The position numbers and the translations under genes are program-made. The notes beneath the pieces were generated by a model. The model was not told the origin of the DNA. It saw only the letters and a program-made list of their open reading frames with translations, and ran no database searches. From Bradyrhizobium sp. CSA207 (GTDB lineage: Bacteria; Pseudomonadota; Alphaproteobacteria; Rhizobiales; Xanthobacteraceae), in NCBI RefSeq assembly GCF_029051685.1, contig NZ_JAACFT010000004.1, positions 186,001-250,000 of the forward strand: a DNA stretch of 64,000 nucleotides. The letters are read 5' to 3'. Below are positions 42,743-52,075 of this stretch, one piece after another. Position 1 is the first letter of the stretch, and every line of letters starts with the position of its first letter.

Positions 42743-45094
42743 ATGTCATCCGTCCCGAGTGTGCGACCGCGTCAATTTCTGTTCGCCTCCGCTGCCCTTA
42801 CGTCGTTTGTTGCCGCTAATATGCCCGCTGCGTTAGCGCAGCAGGTCCGCGAGCCGCTGCCGCCCGTCGAGGTGACCGCGCCTGAACAGTCCCGCAGGCC
42901 GGTCAAGCCCGCCCGACGCGCGGGGCAGGGGCCACGTCGCGCGGCGGCGAGCAGGCCGGCTGCAACACCGGCTGCGCCAAAGCCGATCGTGCCGGCTGCA
43001 ACTGCGCAGACGCCGCTCAACACCAATGCGGTCGCCGAAAGCGCCTCGCGCCTCGGCCTGACCGTGCGTGAAATCCCGGCAACCGTCGAGGTGATCTCGG
43101 CCGAGACCATGCGCGAGCAGGGTTATCGCACCGTCTCCGACGTGGCGCAGGGCGCAGTCGGCGTCACCTCCGGCGACAATCCGGCCGAGCCTTCGGCCTT
43201 CTCGATGCGCGGCTTCACCAACAGCCAGATCAACACACTCTACAACGGCATCAAGATCGGCCCGCAGAACATGACCTCGCGGATCGCCGACACGGCCAAT
43301 CTGGAGGCGGTGGAATTTTTGAAAGGCCCGGCCTCGCTGATCTCGGGCGAGGGCGCCGCCGGCGGCGCGATCAATTTCGTCACCAAACAGCCGCACACCG
43401 GACCGATCCGCAACGAGGCGGACTTTTCCTGGGACTCCCTGAACTCCTTCCGCGCGCATTACGGCTCCGGCGGCAGCACCAACGTCCAGGGCCTCGACTA
43501 CCGCTTCGACATCAGCCGATCCTCGCTCAATGGCTTTGCTGACGACACCAATACCAAGACGCTCGATGTCTCGGGGCAGCTCAACTACCGCATCTCCGAC
43601 AGTCTTAAGATCTGGGGCGCGATCGAGTACCGCGAGGATCGCTCGAAGGCCTATTGGGGCGTGCCGCTGGTTCCGATCGCCTTCAGCGGCTCACACGCCA
43701 CGACCGGCATTGTCTCGGGCAACTACTTCAACAGGACTGATCTTGGATCCGTGACGGTCGACGACCGCACGTTCAACACCAACTACAATGTCCTCGACAA
43801 CCGAAACGTGGCGCAGGAGGTGTGGCTGCGCGGCGGCTTCGAGCTGAAACTGGCGCCTGACCTGACGCTGAAAAGCCAGGCCTATGGCTACGGCGCGGAG
43901 CGCACCTGGTTCAACAACGAGATCGAGGCGTTCGATTCCACAACAAACCGGGTGTACCGCGAGCGCTTCTATGTCGCGCACAGCCAGCGCCTCGTCGGCA
44001 ACATCACCGACCTGATCTGGGACACCAATATCGCCGGCTTCGACAACCGCCTGGTCACGACCCTTTCGTCGAGTTACCTCGACTTCGTAAGGCCGGGCGC
44101 CGCAAATTTCCCGAACGATGATGTCTCGCTGGTCGATCCCGTTCGCGGCTATTACGGCCTGCTCACGACGCAGCAGCAGACCGCGCGCATCGACAACGAA
44201 GCGCTGTCGTTCGAGGACCGGCTGAAGCTGACGCGCAGCTTCGCGCTGGTCGGTGGCCTGCGTGTCGAGCATATCGGACTCGACCGCAATTCGACCGACA
44301 AGAACGGGCTGGAAAAGGCGAACTTCCCGTTCTCGAAGGACTGGGCGCCGGTCACGGGCCGTATCGGCTATACGTGGGAGGCCGTTCCCGGCCTGACCTT
44401 CTTCAGCCAGTACGCCACCGGCGCCGATATCTCGGCGAACAACATCTTTCTGCTCGGGCCTACTCAGCCGCTCGATCTGACGACGGCGCGCACCTACGAG
44501 ACTGGCGTCAAGCACCTGCTCTGGGACAACCGGGCGGAGTGGTCGTTCTCGGCCTACGACATCGTTCGCAAGAACGTCTATGCGGCGGCAGGCGGCATGC
44601 AGCTCAACATCGCAGGCCGGCAGGAGTCGAAGGGCGTCGAGCTCGCCGCATCAGTGCGTCCGATCGAGCCGCTGCGTCTGTGGGGCAATATCGCCTATGT
44701 CGATGCGCGCTATGCCGACTACAATTTCGTTGGCGGCTCGTTCTCTGGAAACACGCCGCCGAACGTGCCGCGGATCGTTGCGAATGCCGGTGCGTCCTAC
44801 CGGTTCTTCACGCCGTGGCCGGTCGAACTCGGGATCGTCGGCCGCCATGTCGGCGACCGCTACAACACCGACGCTAACACGGTGACGCTGAAGGCCTATA
44901 CCGTGGCCGATGTCTACGCCTTCGTCGATATCCCAAGGACGGTATTCTCTGCGGTCGACCAGGCGCGCCTGACCTTCCGGGTACGGAACATTGCCGACAA
45001 GCGCTACGCGATCTGGGGCGATCCGTTCTATCCCGACCAGGTATTGCTGGGCGCGCCGCGCACCTACGAGATCTCGGCTGCGTTCAAATGGTAG
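42743..45094 (+). CDS. TonB-dependent outer-membrane receptor under B12 riboswitch control
   Basis: The 783-aa precursor has a signal peptide (about 1-33, ending PAALAQ) and an Ala/Pro-rich linker (about 35-95). The plug begins near residue 98 (RLGLTVREIPATVEVIS) and contains FSMRGFTNSQINTLYNGIKI and VEFLKGPASLISGEGAAGGAINFVTKQP. A 22-strand type barrel follows, ending in FKW as usual for outer-membrane proteins. The plug resembles FhuE/FpvA-type siderophore receptors more than classical BtuB. The riboswitch upstream nevertheless implies corrinoid or cobalt-complex uptake. A PepSY membrane protein follows after 12 bp; no btuFCD is adjacent. Confidence 0.9.
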   Translation: MSSVPSVRPRQFLFASAALTSFVAANMPAALAQQVREPLPPVEVTAPEQSRRPVKPARRAGQGPRRAAASRPAATPAAPKPIVPAATAQTPLNTNAVAESASRLGLTVREIPATVEVISAETMREQGYRTVSDVAQGAVGVTSGDNPAEPSAFSMRGFTNSQINTLYNGIKIGPQNMTSRIADTANLEAVEFLKGPASLISGEGAAGGAINFVTKQPHTGPIRNEADFSWDSLNSFRAHYGSGGSTNVQGLDYRFDISRSSLNGFADDTNTKTLDVSGQLNYRISDSLKIWGAIEYREDRSKAYWGVPLVPIAFSGSHATTGIVSGNYFNRTDLGSVTVDDRTFNTNYNVLDNRNVAQEVWLRGGFELKLAPDLTLKSQAYGYGAERTWFNNEIEAFDSTTNRVYRERFYVAHSQRLVGNITDLIWDTNIAGFDNRLVTTLSSSYLDFVRPGAANFPNDDVSLVDPVRGYYGLLTTQQQTARIDNEALSFEDRLKLTRSFALVGGLRVEHIGLDRNSTDKNGLEKANFPFSKDWAPVTGRIGYTWEAVPGLTFFSQYATGADISANNIFLLGPTQPLDLTTARTYETGVKHLLWDNRAEWSFSAYDIVRKNVYAAAGGMQLNIAGRQESKGVELAASVRPIEPLRLWGNIAYVDARYADYNFVGGSFSGNTPPNVPRIVANAGASYRFFTPWPVELGIVGRHVGDRYNTDANTVTLKAYTVADVYAFVDIPRTVFSAVDQARLTFRVRNIADKRYAIWGDPFYPDQVLLGAPRTYEISAAFKW

Positions 45095-45106
45095 GGCGTT
45101 GAACAC

Positions 45107-46576
45107 ATGATGGGCGTGATCGTCCTGCTGCACCGCTGGCTCGGGATCGCGTTCTGTCTGCTGTTCGCGATGTGGTTCGCGACGGGAATCGTGATGCACT
45201 TCGTTCCGTTTCCGTCGCTGACGGAAGCGGAGCGGTTTGCCGGTCTGGGGACGGTGGATCGCGCGCAGGTCACGATCTCTGCTACTGACGCGGTGGTTGC
45301 AAGCGGGATCGCCGAGTCCACGCGCGTTCGACTGATCCAGCGCAGCGATGGACCGGTGTACGTCGTCTCGGGAGCGTCACTCGTGCGCGCGGTCCGCGCC
45401 TCGGACGGAGCCGTCGCATCGGCGACGTCTGCCGAACTTGCGCTCGCCATAGCACAGGATCATGCCCGCAATCGCGGGCTCGATGCCATGGGCGCAACCA
45501 TCCTCGCTCAGGCGGACTATGATCAATGGATCGTTCCCAATGGCTTTGATCGCCACCGACCGCAGTTTCGTGTGGCCCTTGGTGACGCCGCCGGGACCGA
45601 GGTCTATGTCTCCTCGCGCACCGGCGAAATCGTCCTTGATACGACACGACGCGAGCGCAGCTGGAATATGGTCGGTAGCGTCCTGCACTGGATCTATCCC
45701 ACGGTTCTGCGAAGCAACTGGGCGCTATGGGATCGCGTGGTCTGGACATTGTCGCTGCTGGCCCTGATCGCGGCGGTGCTAGGCGCAGCGCTCGGAATCG
45801 CCCGGATCAGGATTCGCAAGCGGCGAATCTCCTCGCCATACCGCGGCTGGCATGCCCTGCATCACCTCATCGGCCTCGCAGCGATGGTCTTCGTGCTGAC
45901 CTGGATTTTCAGCGGCTGGCTTTCCATGGATCACGGCCGGCTGTTCTCGCGCGGGCAGTTGAGCGCGATTGAAGCTGGCATGACGAATGCTTCGCCCGAC
46001 TGGACGACAGCCGCATCGCTCGATCGGAAGCCGATATCGTCAGCCGCCCGCGAAGTCGAATGGTTTGCCTTCAACGGCAACCTCTATCGACGCGAGCGGA
46101 TTGGTCTCGGCGAGCAAGCTCTGATTGGGGCAGGCGAAGCTGCTCGTAGCGGACGGACGGGATTTTTGAATGCGCGCGAAGTTCAGGGTTTGACGATGCG
46201 TTTTGCCGTTGGATGCGACCTGCCGTCGGTTCTTGCCGGTGACGACGACTATCCCGCACAGTCTATCATCCCGGGTGCGCCCGTTTATCGCTCTCGCTGC
46301 GGCGACCTCTGGTTCGATATCGACGGGGCCGACGGTCGCGTGCTGCAAAGGCTGGATTCCTCGCGGCGGGCCTATCGCTGGTTCTACGGCGCGCTGCACA
46401 CGCTCGACTTTCCGGTGCTGCTGGCGCGCCCGCGCCTGCGTGACGCCCTGATCGTCGGCTTTTGTATGCTTGGGCTAATGTTTTCCGTCACCGGTGCCGT
46501 CATCGGCTGGCGGCGCCTGCGGTCCTCTGTGGTTGCCCGAGTTTCGAGCGCAAATGCGCCCGCCGGGCGTGGTTGA
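45107..46576 (+). CDS. PepSY-associated transmembrane protein
   Basis: The 489-aa inner-membrane protein has four predicted helices: VIVLLHRWLGIAFCLLFAMW at the N-terminus, WTLSLLALIAAVLGAALGIA, WHALHHLIGLAAMVFVLTWI, and a C-terminal IVGFCMLGLMFSVTGAVIGW. Large periplasmic PepSY-like domains lie between them. Histidines in the helices (LLHRWLG, LHHLIG) resemble the heme-ligand positions of PepSY_TM reductases, which often accompany TonB receptors and are thought to reduce imported metal complexes. Here, co-transcribed with a B12-controlled receptor, it could reduce or release corrinoid or cobalt in the periplasm (inference). Confidence 0.85.
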   Translation: MMGVIVLLHRWLGIAFCLLFAMWFATGIVMHFVPFPSLTEAERFAGLGTVDRAQVTISATDAVVASGIAESTRVRLIQRSDGPVYVVSGASLVRAVRASDGAVASATSAELALAIAQDHARNRGLDAMGATILAQADYDQWIVPNGFDRHRPQFRVALGDAAGTEVYVSSRTGEIVLDTTRRERSWNMVGSVLHWIYPTVLRSNWALWDRVVWTLSLLALIAAVLGAALGIARIRIRKRRISSPYRGWHALHHLIGLAAMVFVLTWIFSGWLSMDHGRLFSRGQLSAIEAGMTNASPDWTTAASLDRKPISSAAREVEWFAFNGNLYRRERIGLGEQALIGAGEAARSGRTGFLNAREVQGLTMRFAVGCDLPSVLAGDDDYPAQSIIPGAPVYRSRCGDLWFDIDGADGRVLQRLDSSRRAYRWFYGALHTLDFPVLLARPRLRDALIVGFCMLGLMFSVTGAVIGWRRLRSSVVARVSSANAPAGRG

Positions 46577-47182
46577 CTGGACCATCACAAGGGCGGGGCG
46601 AGGTGTTGAGCCGCAGCAAGTCGAGCCTGGTGTGACCGTCCCATCGCTCGATGCCGGTCTTCGCTGCTTTCGAGAATCGCAGGTTGCATCGGCATCGGCT
46701 TCCCGCCGATACGGTAAATAGCACTCTTACTGTTCGTACAATAAAGAGAGGCTGAACCGACCGCCATGCATAGCTCGTGGGCGCCCGAAGACGCCGCGGC
46801 GTCGTTCGATCGCCTCCAAATTAGACAGAAGGTTTGTGGGGATTGGATCGCAATGCAGCGAGCGCCGCGTTCTGCGCGGGAGAATCCGTGGTGCACTGCA
46901 CTTTTCTCACGTGGAGCAGTCCGTGTTCGTCTGCACTCTGTGCAGGCACCGCTGCACCAAAACGTGCAGCCGGTGGCGCAGCGCGCGGCGTCCCTCGGGC
47001 GCTGGTCCAATGGTTCGCGACAACTCTGGCACTATCCGGAGCCCATAGCTCTGTCGCACGCTCGCAGGCGGTGGCATGACAGGGGATGCATGATGGGCAG
47101 TCTCAGTTCGGCATTGGACGTCGCGATGGATGGGAAGCACCCGGCGTCCGGTCCGGACGTCATCCGTAGCTGATCCCTGCAC
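46577..47182. other. 606-bp intergenic stretch; possible DUF1636-like remnant
   Basis: No intact gene is supported. Around 46923-46946 the plus strand encodes VFVCTLCR, resembling the N-terminal CxxC of DUF1636 proteins (compare VCITCR in the gene at 25896), but the frame soon diverges and the other conserved cysteines are not continuous with it. This may be a decayed DUF1636 copy after the receptor-PepSY pair, or chance. AT-rich sequence near 46715-46755 is the likeliest promoter region for the hyu cluster downstream. Confidence 0.3.
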
Positions 47183-49192
47183 ATGAGCGATTCCGCCAGT
47201 CATTGGGAAGTCGGCACCGATATCGGTGGCACCTTTACCGACATCATCGCGATCCGGCGCGAGTCCGCGGAGACGCGGATCGCGAAGGTGCCGTCGCGGC
47301 CGCAGGCGCCCGTTCAAGCGATGCTCGAGGCCATCGAGGCCGTGGGCCTGCGCAAAAGCGAGGTCAAGCGCTTCGTGCACGGCACCACGCGCGTGACCAA
47401 CGCCATCGTCGAGAATCGGCTGCCGAAGGTGGCGCTGGTCGCGACCGACGGATTTGCCGATGTGCTCGAGATCGCGCGCTACCGCCGGCGCGATCTCTAT
47501 CGCCTCGACATTCCGCCGAAATCGCCGCCGCTGGTGCCGCCTGAACTCTGCTTCGGGCTCGCCGAGCGTCTCGATCATGAAGGGTGGGTGCTGAAGGCGT
47601 TGGATGAAGCGGAGATCGAGCGGCTGGTCCGGTGGCTGAAGCAGACCGGTGTCCAGAGCGTCGCAGTGGCCCTGCTTCATGCCTATGCCAACCCGCTGCA
47701 CGAAAAGATTCTCGGCGAGCGCCTCAAGGACGTCGTCGCCCACGTCTCGCTGTCGCACGAGGTCAATCCCGAGGCGCGCGAATACGAACGGACCTCGGCG
47801 ACCGTGTTCAACGCGGCGGCGATGCCGATCGCGGTCGAATACCTCAGCGAATTGGAGCAGCGGCTGCCGATTGGCCCCGGCTTGCAGGTATTTCATTCGG
47901 CCGGCGCGATGGTCCCGATCTCGGCGGTGAAGAGGCGGCCACTGGTGATGGCGATGTCGGGGCCGGCCGCCGGCGTATCGGCCTCCGTCAGCATCGCGCG
48001 CCAGCTCGGCGCCTCGCGGGTGCTGACCTTCGACATGGGCGGCACCACGACGGACGTCTGCCTGATCGTCGACGGCCAGGCCGAGATGACGGATGGCCGG
48101 ATGCTCGGCGACAAGCCGCTGCGTCAGCCGATGCTCGCGGTTCACTCGATCGGGGCGGGCGGCGGATCGATCGTGCGCAACGGGCCCGGCGGCCTGACGG
48201 TCGGGCCGGAGAGCGCCGGCTCGGAGCCGGGGCCGGCCTGCTATGGCCGAGGCGGCATCGAGCCTACCATCACCGACGCCAACGCCGTGCTGGGCTATCT
48301 CAATCCGGAAACCCGGCTTGGCGATCGCATCGGCATCAATGTCGAGGCCGCCGCGCGCGTCATCGAACCGATCGCGCAAGCCTTGGGGCTGAGCATGACC
48401 GAAACGGCGCTCGGCATCATCAAGGTCGCGAACGCGACGATGGCCCGTGCGCTCCGCCGCGTCACGGTCGAGCGCGGCATCGACGGGCGCGATTGCACGC
48501 TGCTCGCCTTTGGTGGCGGCGGTCCGATGCATGCCGCGGGCCTTGCCGATCTCTACGGCATCGAATCAATCGTGGTGCCGAGCGCGTCGAGCGCGTTTTC
48601 CGCGCTGGGCTGTCTCACCGCCGATTTCAGCTTCCTCCAGCAGCAGACCTTGCGGGCGGCGCTCGACAGCATCGATCTCGGCCGCGTTTCGGAGCGGATC
48701 GCGACGCTGATCGGCGATGCCTCGGCGCCACTGATCGCCAATGGCGTCGCGCAAGCCGAGATCGAGGTCGAACTGGTCGCCCTGATGCGCTACGCCGCGC
48801 AGAACGATGCCATTCCGGTGCCGCTCGCGCTGCCGCTCGACGTGACGCGGCTGAAGACGGATTTTCTGGCGCGGCATCACGAGCTCTTCGGCTATGCGAC
48901 GAGCGAGAGCTGCGTCATCGAATCGGTGCGGGTGCAGGCGCGCCGCCCGTCGACGACCGTTGTGAGCCGGCCGGCGACTGCGCTCCGGGCCGTGTCCACC
49001 GGTCGCCGCATCTGCTCGTTCGACGGCTGCCATGAGATTGCGACCGCGATCGTCGATCGCGCCGCGGTGTCCGATGTGGTCAGTGGTCCCGCCATCATCG
49101 AAGACGCCTGGTCGACCGTCGTGGTGCCGCCCGGCTGGCAGGCAAGGCCGGACGCCGCCGGCAACCTGTTCCTGACCCGGGGGACGCCATGA
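47183..49192 (+). CDS. hyuA: Hydantoinase/oxoprolinase subunit A (HyuA)
   Basis: The 669-aa protein is a full-length HyuA-type ATPase subunit. Its N-terminal loop is VGTDIGGTFTDIIAI, then FVHGTTRVTNAIVENRLPKVAL, the second loop LTFDMGGTTTDVCLI, and the C-terminal GGGGPMHAAGLADLYGI. With HyuB it would hydrolyse a cyclic imide, hydantoin or lactam at the expense of ATP, as 5-oxoprolinase, N-methylhydantoinase and caprolactamase do. It overlaps hyuB by 4 nt and is the first gene of the 47-53 kb operon. The specific ring it opens cannot be read from sequence. Confidence 0.92.
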   Translation: MSDSASHWEVGTDIGGTFTDIIAIRRESAETRIAKVPSRPQAPVQAMLEAIEAVGLRKSEVKRFVHGTTRVTNAIVENRLPKVALVATDGFADVLEIARYRRRDLYRLDIPPKSPPLVPPELCFGLAERLDHEGWVLKALDEAEIERLVRWLKQTGVQSVAVALLHAYANPLHEKILGERLKDVVAHVSLSHEVNPEAREYERTSATVFNAAAMPIAVEYLSELEQRLPIGPGLQVFHSAGAMVPISAVKRRPLVMAMSGPAAGVSASVSIARQLGASRVLTFDMGGTTTDVCLIVDGQAEMTDGRMLGDKPLRQPMLAVHSIGAGGGSIVRNGPGGLTVGPESAGSEPGPACYGRGGIEPTITDANAVLGYLNPETRLGDRIGINVEAAARVIEPIAQALGLSMTETALGIIKVANATMARALRRVTVERGIDGRDCTLLAFGGGGPMHAAGLADLYGIESIVVPSASSAFSALGCLTADFSFLQQQTLRAALDSIDLGRVSERIATLIGDASAPLIANGVAQAEIEVELVALMRYAAQNDAIPVPLALPLDVTRLKTDFLARHHELFGYATSESCVIESVRVQARRPSTTVVSRPATALRAVSTGRRICSFDGCHEIATAIVDRAAVSDVVSGPAIIEDAWSTVVVPPGWQARPDAAGNLFLTRGTP

Positions 49193-50769
49193 AGCTCGAC
49201 CCCTTCGTCGTCGAAGTCATCAGGCACGGGTTCTCCGCCGCGGCCGAGGAGATGAGCTTGGTGATGACGCGCTCGGCGCGCTCGCCGCTGCTGCGCGAGG
49301 CCGGCGATCTGTCGTCGGCGATCACGGACGCTCGCGGCGGCCTGGTCGGGCAGGGCCGCGATATCCCGATCCATCTTGGCGCGATGGCCTATACAATCCC
49401 CGAATTGCTGAAGGTGGTGCCGGCCGACAGCCTGAACGACGGCGACGTGCTGATCTACAATCTCGGCGCGCTCGGCGGCAATCACCTCAACGACGTCAAG
49501 GTCGTGCGTCCCGTCTTCGTCGACGGCGAGATCGTGGCGTTCGCGGTCAGCCTTGCGCACTGGCCGGATATCGGCGGCACCTGGCCCGGCAGCTATTTTG
49601 CCAAAGCCATCGACACGTTCCAGGAGGCGATGCGCATTCCGCCGGTGCTGATCGCGACCGCCGCCGGCGTCAGCGCGCCCATCATTCAGCTCCTCAAGGC
49701 CAATGTCAGGGATCCCGAGGCCTGCGAGGGCGATCTGCTCGCCCAGATTGCGGCGACCAAGGCCGGCGAACGGCGCATCATCGAGCTCTGCCGCATGCAC
49801 GGCAAGCCGGTCTTCACGGCGACGCAGGCGCGCCTGCACGATCTGTCGGAGATCGAGATGCGCGAGGCGCTTCGCGCGCTACCGGACGGCGTCTATGAAG
49901 GCGAGGATTATCTCGACGACGGCGGCGTGGACAATGCGCCGGCGCGCATTCACGTCAAGATCACCATCGCCGGCGATGAGGCGACCTTCGACCTGTCCGG
50001 AAGCTGCGACCGCGTTTCCAATTTCTGCAACACGACGCCGTTCATGGCACGTTCCGCCGTTGCCTACGCCGCGCGCATCATGAGCGGGCGCGACATGCAG
50101 CAGAACATGGGCGCGCTGCGGCCTTTGACCATCATCACGCGCCCGGGCTCGATCCTGGAGCCGGGCTGGATGGCTTCCGTTGCCGCCGGCAATCACGAGA
50201 CGTCCATGCGCATCGTCGATGCGATTTTCCGTGCCATGCAGGACACGGTTCCCCGGCGCTTGTCGGCGGGCGGGGCAACCACAGCGGGCGTGCTGTTCTT
50301 TGCCGAACCGCGGCAGAACGGTTCATGGCGGATGCTCTACGAAGTCCACGGCGGCGGCGAAGGCGCGCGCCATAATCGTCCGGGTATAGCGGCGACGCGG
50401 GTGCATCTGTCCAACACCTCGAACACGCCGGTTGAGGTGATCGAGGCGAGCTACGCGATCCGCGTCGAGCAACAGGCTATCCGCCGGGATTCGGGTGGCG
50501 CGGGCAGATATCGCGGCGGCGACGGCGTAGTTCGCGCCTACCGCATCCTGGCACCCTCGATGCACCTGACCACCTGCATCGAGCGCATGGTGATTCCGCC
50601 GTACGGCATGCAGGGCGGGCAGCCCGGCAAGCCCTGCCGCATCTCGCTGATCCGGCAGGGTAAGAACATCGCAATCGACGGCAAGTCGAACCTGGTGCTG
50701 CAACAGGGCGATCTCGTCACCGTCGAGACCTGCGGCGGCGGCGGCTACGGCGCCGAGGCGGCGGAATGA
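49189..50769 (+). CDS. hyuB: Hydantoinase B/oxoprolinase subunit (HyuB)
   Basis: The 526-aa protein begins KLDPFVVEVIRHGFSAAAEEM, the HyuB hallmark, and continues LVMTRSARSPLLREAGDLSSAITDARGGLVGQG-type sequence, of which MTRSARSPLLREAGDLS is diagnostic. DGDVLIYN and GGNHLNDVKVVRPVF supply metal-ligand candidates, including the Asn-His pair. It forms the hydrolytic partner of HyuA. Start codon overlaps the hyuA stop; the aminotransferase gene follows after 10 bp. Confidence 0.93.
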   Translation: MKLDPFVVEVIRHGFSAAAEEMSLVMTRSARSPLLREAGDLSSAITDARGGLVGQGRDIPIHLGAMAYTIPELLKVVPADSLNDGDVLIYNLGALGGNHLNDVKVVRPVFVDGEIVAFAVSLAHWPDIGGTWPGSYFAKAIDTFQEAMRIPPVLIATAAGVSAPIIQLLKANVRDPEACEGDLLAQIAATKAGERRIIELCRMHGKPVFTATQARLHDLSEIEMREALRALPDGVYEGEDYLDDGGVDNAPARIHVKITIAGDEATFDLSGSCDRVSNFCNTTPFMARSAVAYAARIMSGRDMQQNMGALRPLTIITRPGSILEPGWMASVAAGNHETSMRIVDAIFRAMQDTVPRRLSAGGATTAGVLFFAEPRQNGSWRMLYEVHGGGEGARHNRPGIAATRVHLSNTSNTPVEVIEASYAIRVEQQAIRRDSGGAGRYRGGDGVVRAYRILAPSMHLTTCIERMVIPPYGMQGGQPGKPCRISLIRQGKNIAIDGKSNLVLQQGDLVTVETCGGGGYGAEAAE

Positions 50770-50779
50770 AGGGACTGCG

Positions 50780-52075
50780 ATGAGCAATCTGCTGCGAACC
50801 GGATTGAATGCGGGCGAAGCCGCGCCAATGACCGTGGTCGGCGGCGAGGGCGTCTACTTCCATCTTGCGGACGGCCGCCGGCTGATCGACGGCAGCAACA
50901 CCGGCGGCGGACTCGGACATCGTCATCCTGCGATGGTGGAGGCGATCCGCCGCGCGGCGGATACGCCGGTCGTGAACGAAGGCTGGACCTGGGTCGGCCG
51001 CGAGCAGGCCGCCGACGATTTGATGGCCATCGCGTTCAAGGGCGAAGAGGATTGGGTCGGCGCGGTCCGCTTCTGTATCAGCGGCAGCGAGGCCAACGAT
51101 ATGGCGCTGTCGCTCTGCCAGGCGTTGACGCAGCGGTCTGCGCTTGCGACGCGCGAGCGCGCCTATCACGGCCTCACCGGCCTGTCGCGCAGCATGACGG
51201 TGCAGCCGCAATGGCACGGTGGGCTTGCGGTTCACTCCGGCGGATCGCAGCGGCCATCACCGATGGCGCCGGTGCGGGTATTGCCGGCGCCGGCCGGCGC
51301 GATCTATGGCGCGCCGGCCAACAATGCGCCTCCGGGCGAATATCTCGCGGACGCCACGCGCCTGCTCTCGGACACGGCGGCGACGATCATCGACTACACC
51401 CAAGGCGGCATCTATTACGACGGCGCCTATCAGGACGAGGTGGCGCGCTGCGCGCGCAAGGCCGGCTCGTACTGGATCGCAGACGAAGTCGTCACCGGCG
51501 CAGGCCGCGCGGGCCGCTGGTTCGCATTCCAGGGGGCTGCGAGCCGTCCCGACATCGTGACCCTCGGAAAATCGCTCGGCGGCGGCGCGGCTGCGGTCGC
51601 CGCGGTCGTGGTGTCGAAGGCGATCGTCGAGCGGCTCAACGGCACGAGCTGGCAGAATTACGGCACGCTACGCGGCCATCCCATCAGCATGGCCGCCGTC
51701 AGCGCTTACCTGAAGGTCGTCACCGAAGAAGAGATTCTGGAGCACGTGCGCAGCCTCGAAAAGCTGTTCATCTGCCGCCTGCTCGACATCGCGCAAAAAC
51801 ATCCGAGCGTGCAGCGCGTGGCGGGGCAGGGGCTGCACTGGACGGTCGAACTGCATGGTCCGGATTGGCGCTCCTGGCACGCCGACACGAGCGAGGTGCC
51901 GATCGCCTCGCGCGTGGCGACGCGGGCGCTGGAGGCTGGCGCGGTGATCGGGACCAGCGGCGAACAGACCTCGCTGTTCCTTGCGCCGCCGCTCGTGATC
52001 TCCGAGCATGAGACCGAACGGCTTCTGGATGCGCTCGACCACGGCCTGGACATTGCCGACGAGGAGCACGGGTGA
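50780..52075 (+). CDS. Class III aminotransferase (glutamate-1-semialdehyde aminomutase-like)
   Basis: The 431-aa PLP enzyme shows DGSNTGGGLGHRHPAMVEAI near the N-terminus, the Gly-rich cofactor loop FCISGSEANDMALSL, the aromatic stacking region ERAYHGLTG, and the PLP-lysine segment VTLGKSLGGGAAAVAAVV. Class III members transfer amino groups from omega-amino acids or amines, or move them within a molecule. After ring opening by HyuAB, an omega-amino acid would be a natural substrate (compare caprolactam degradation, where 6-aminocaproate is transaminated). It is not the heme-pathway hemL, as context and several motifs differ. Confidence 0.88.
   Translation: MSNLLRTGLNAGEAAPMTVVGGEGVYFHLADGRRLIDGSNTGGGLGHRHPAMVEAIRRAADTPVVNEGWTWVGREQAADDLMAIAFKGEEDWVGAVRFCISGSEANDMALSLCQALTQRSALATRERAYHGLTGLSRSMTVQPQWHGGLAVHSGGSQRPSPMAPVRVLPAPAGAIYGAPANNAPPGEYLADATRLLSDTAATIIDYTQGGIYYDGAYQDEVARCARKAGSYWIADEVVTGAGRAGRWFAFQGAASRPDIVTLGKSLGGGAAAVAAVVVSKAIVERLNGTSWQNYGTLRGHPISMAAVSAYLKVVTEEEILEHVRSLEKLFICRLLDIAQKHPSVQRVAGQGLHWTVELHGPDWRSWHADTSEVPIASRVATRALEAGAVIGTSGEQTSLFLAPPLVISEHETERLLDALDHGLDIADEEHG

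Noticed and set aside
46907-48532. Open frame of 541 codons antisense to hyuA
   Set aside because: Low-complexity shadow of hyuA with no family features.
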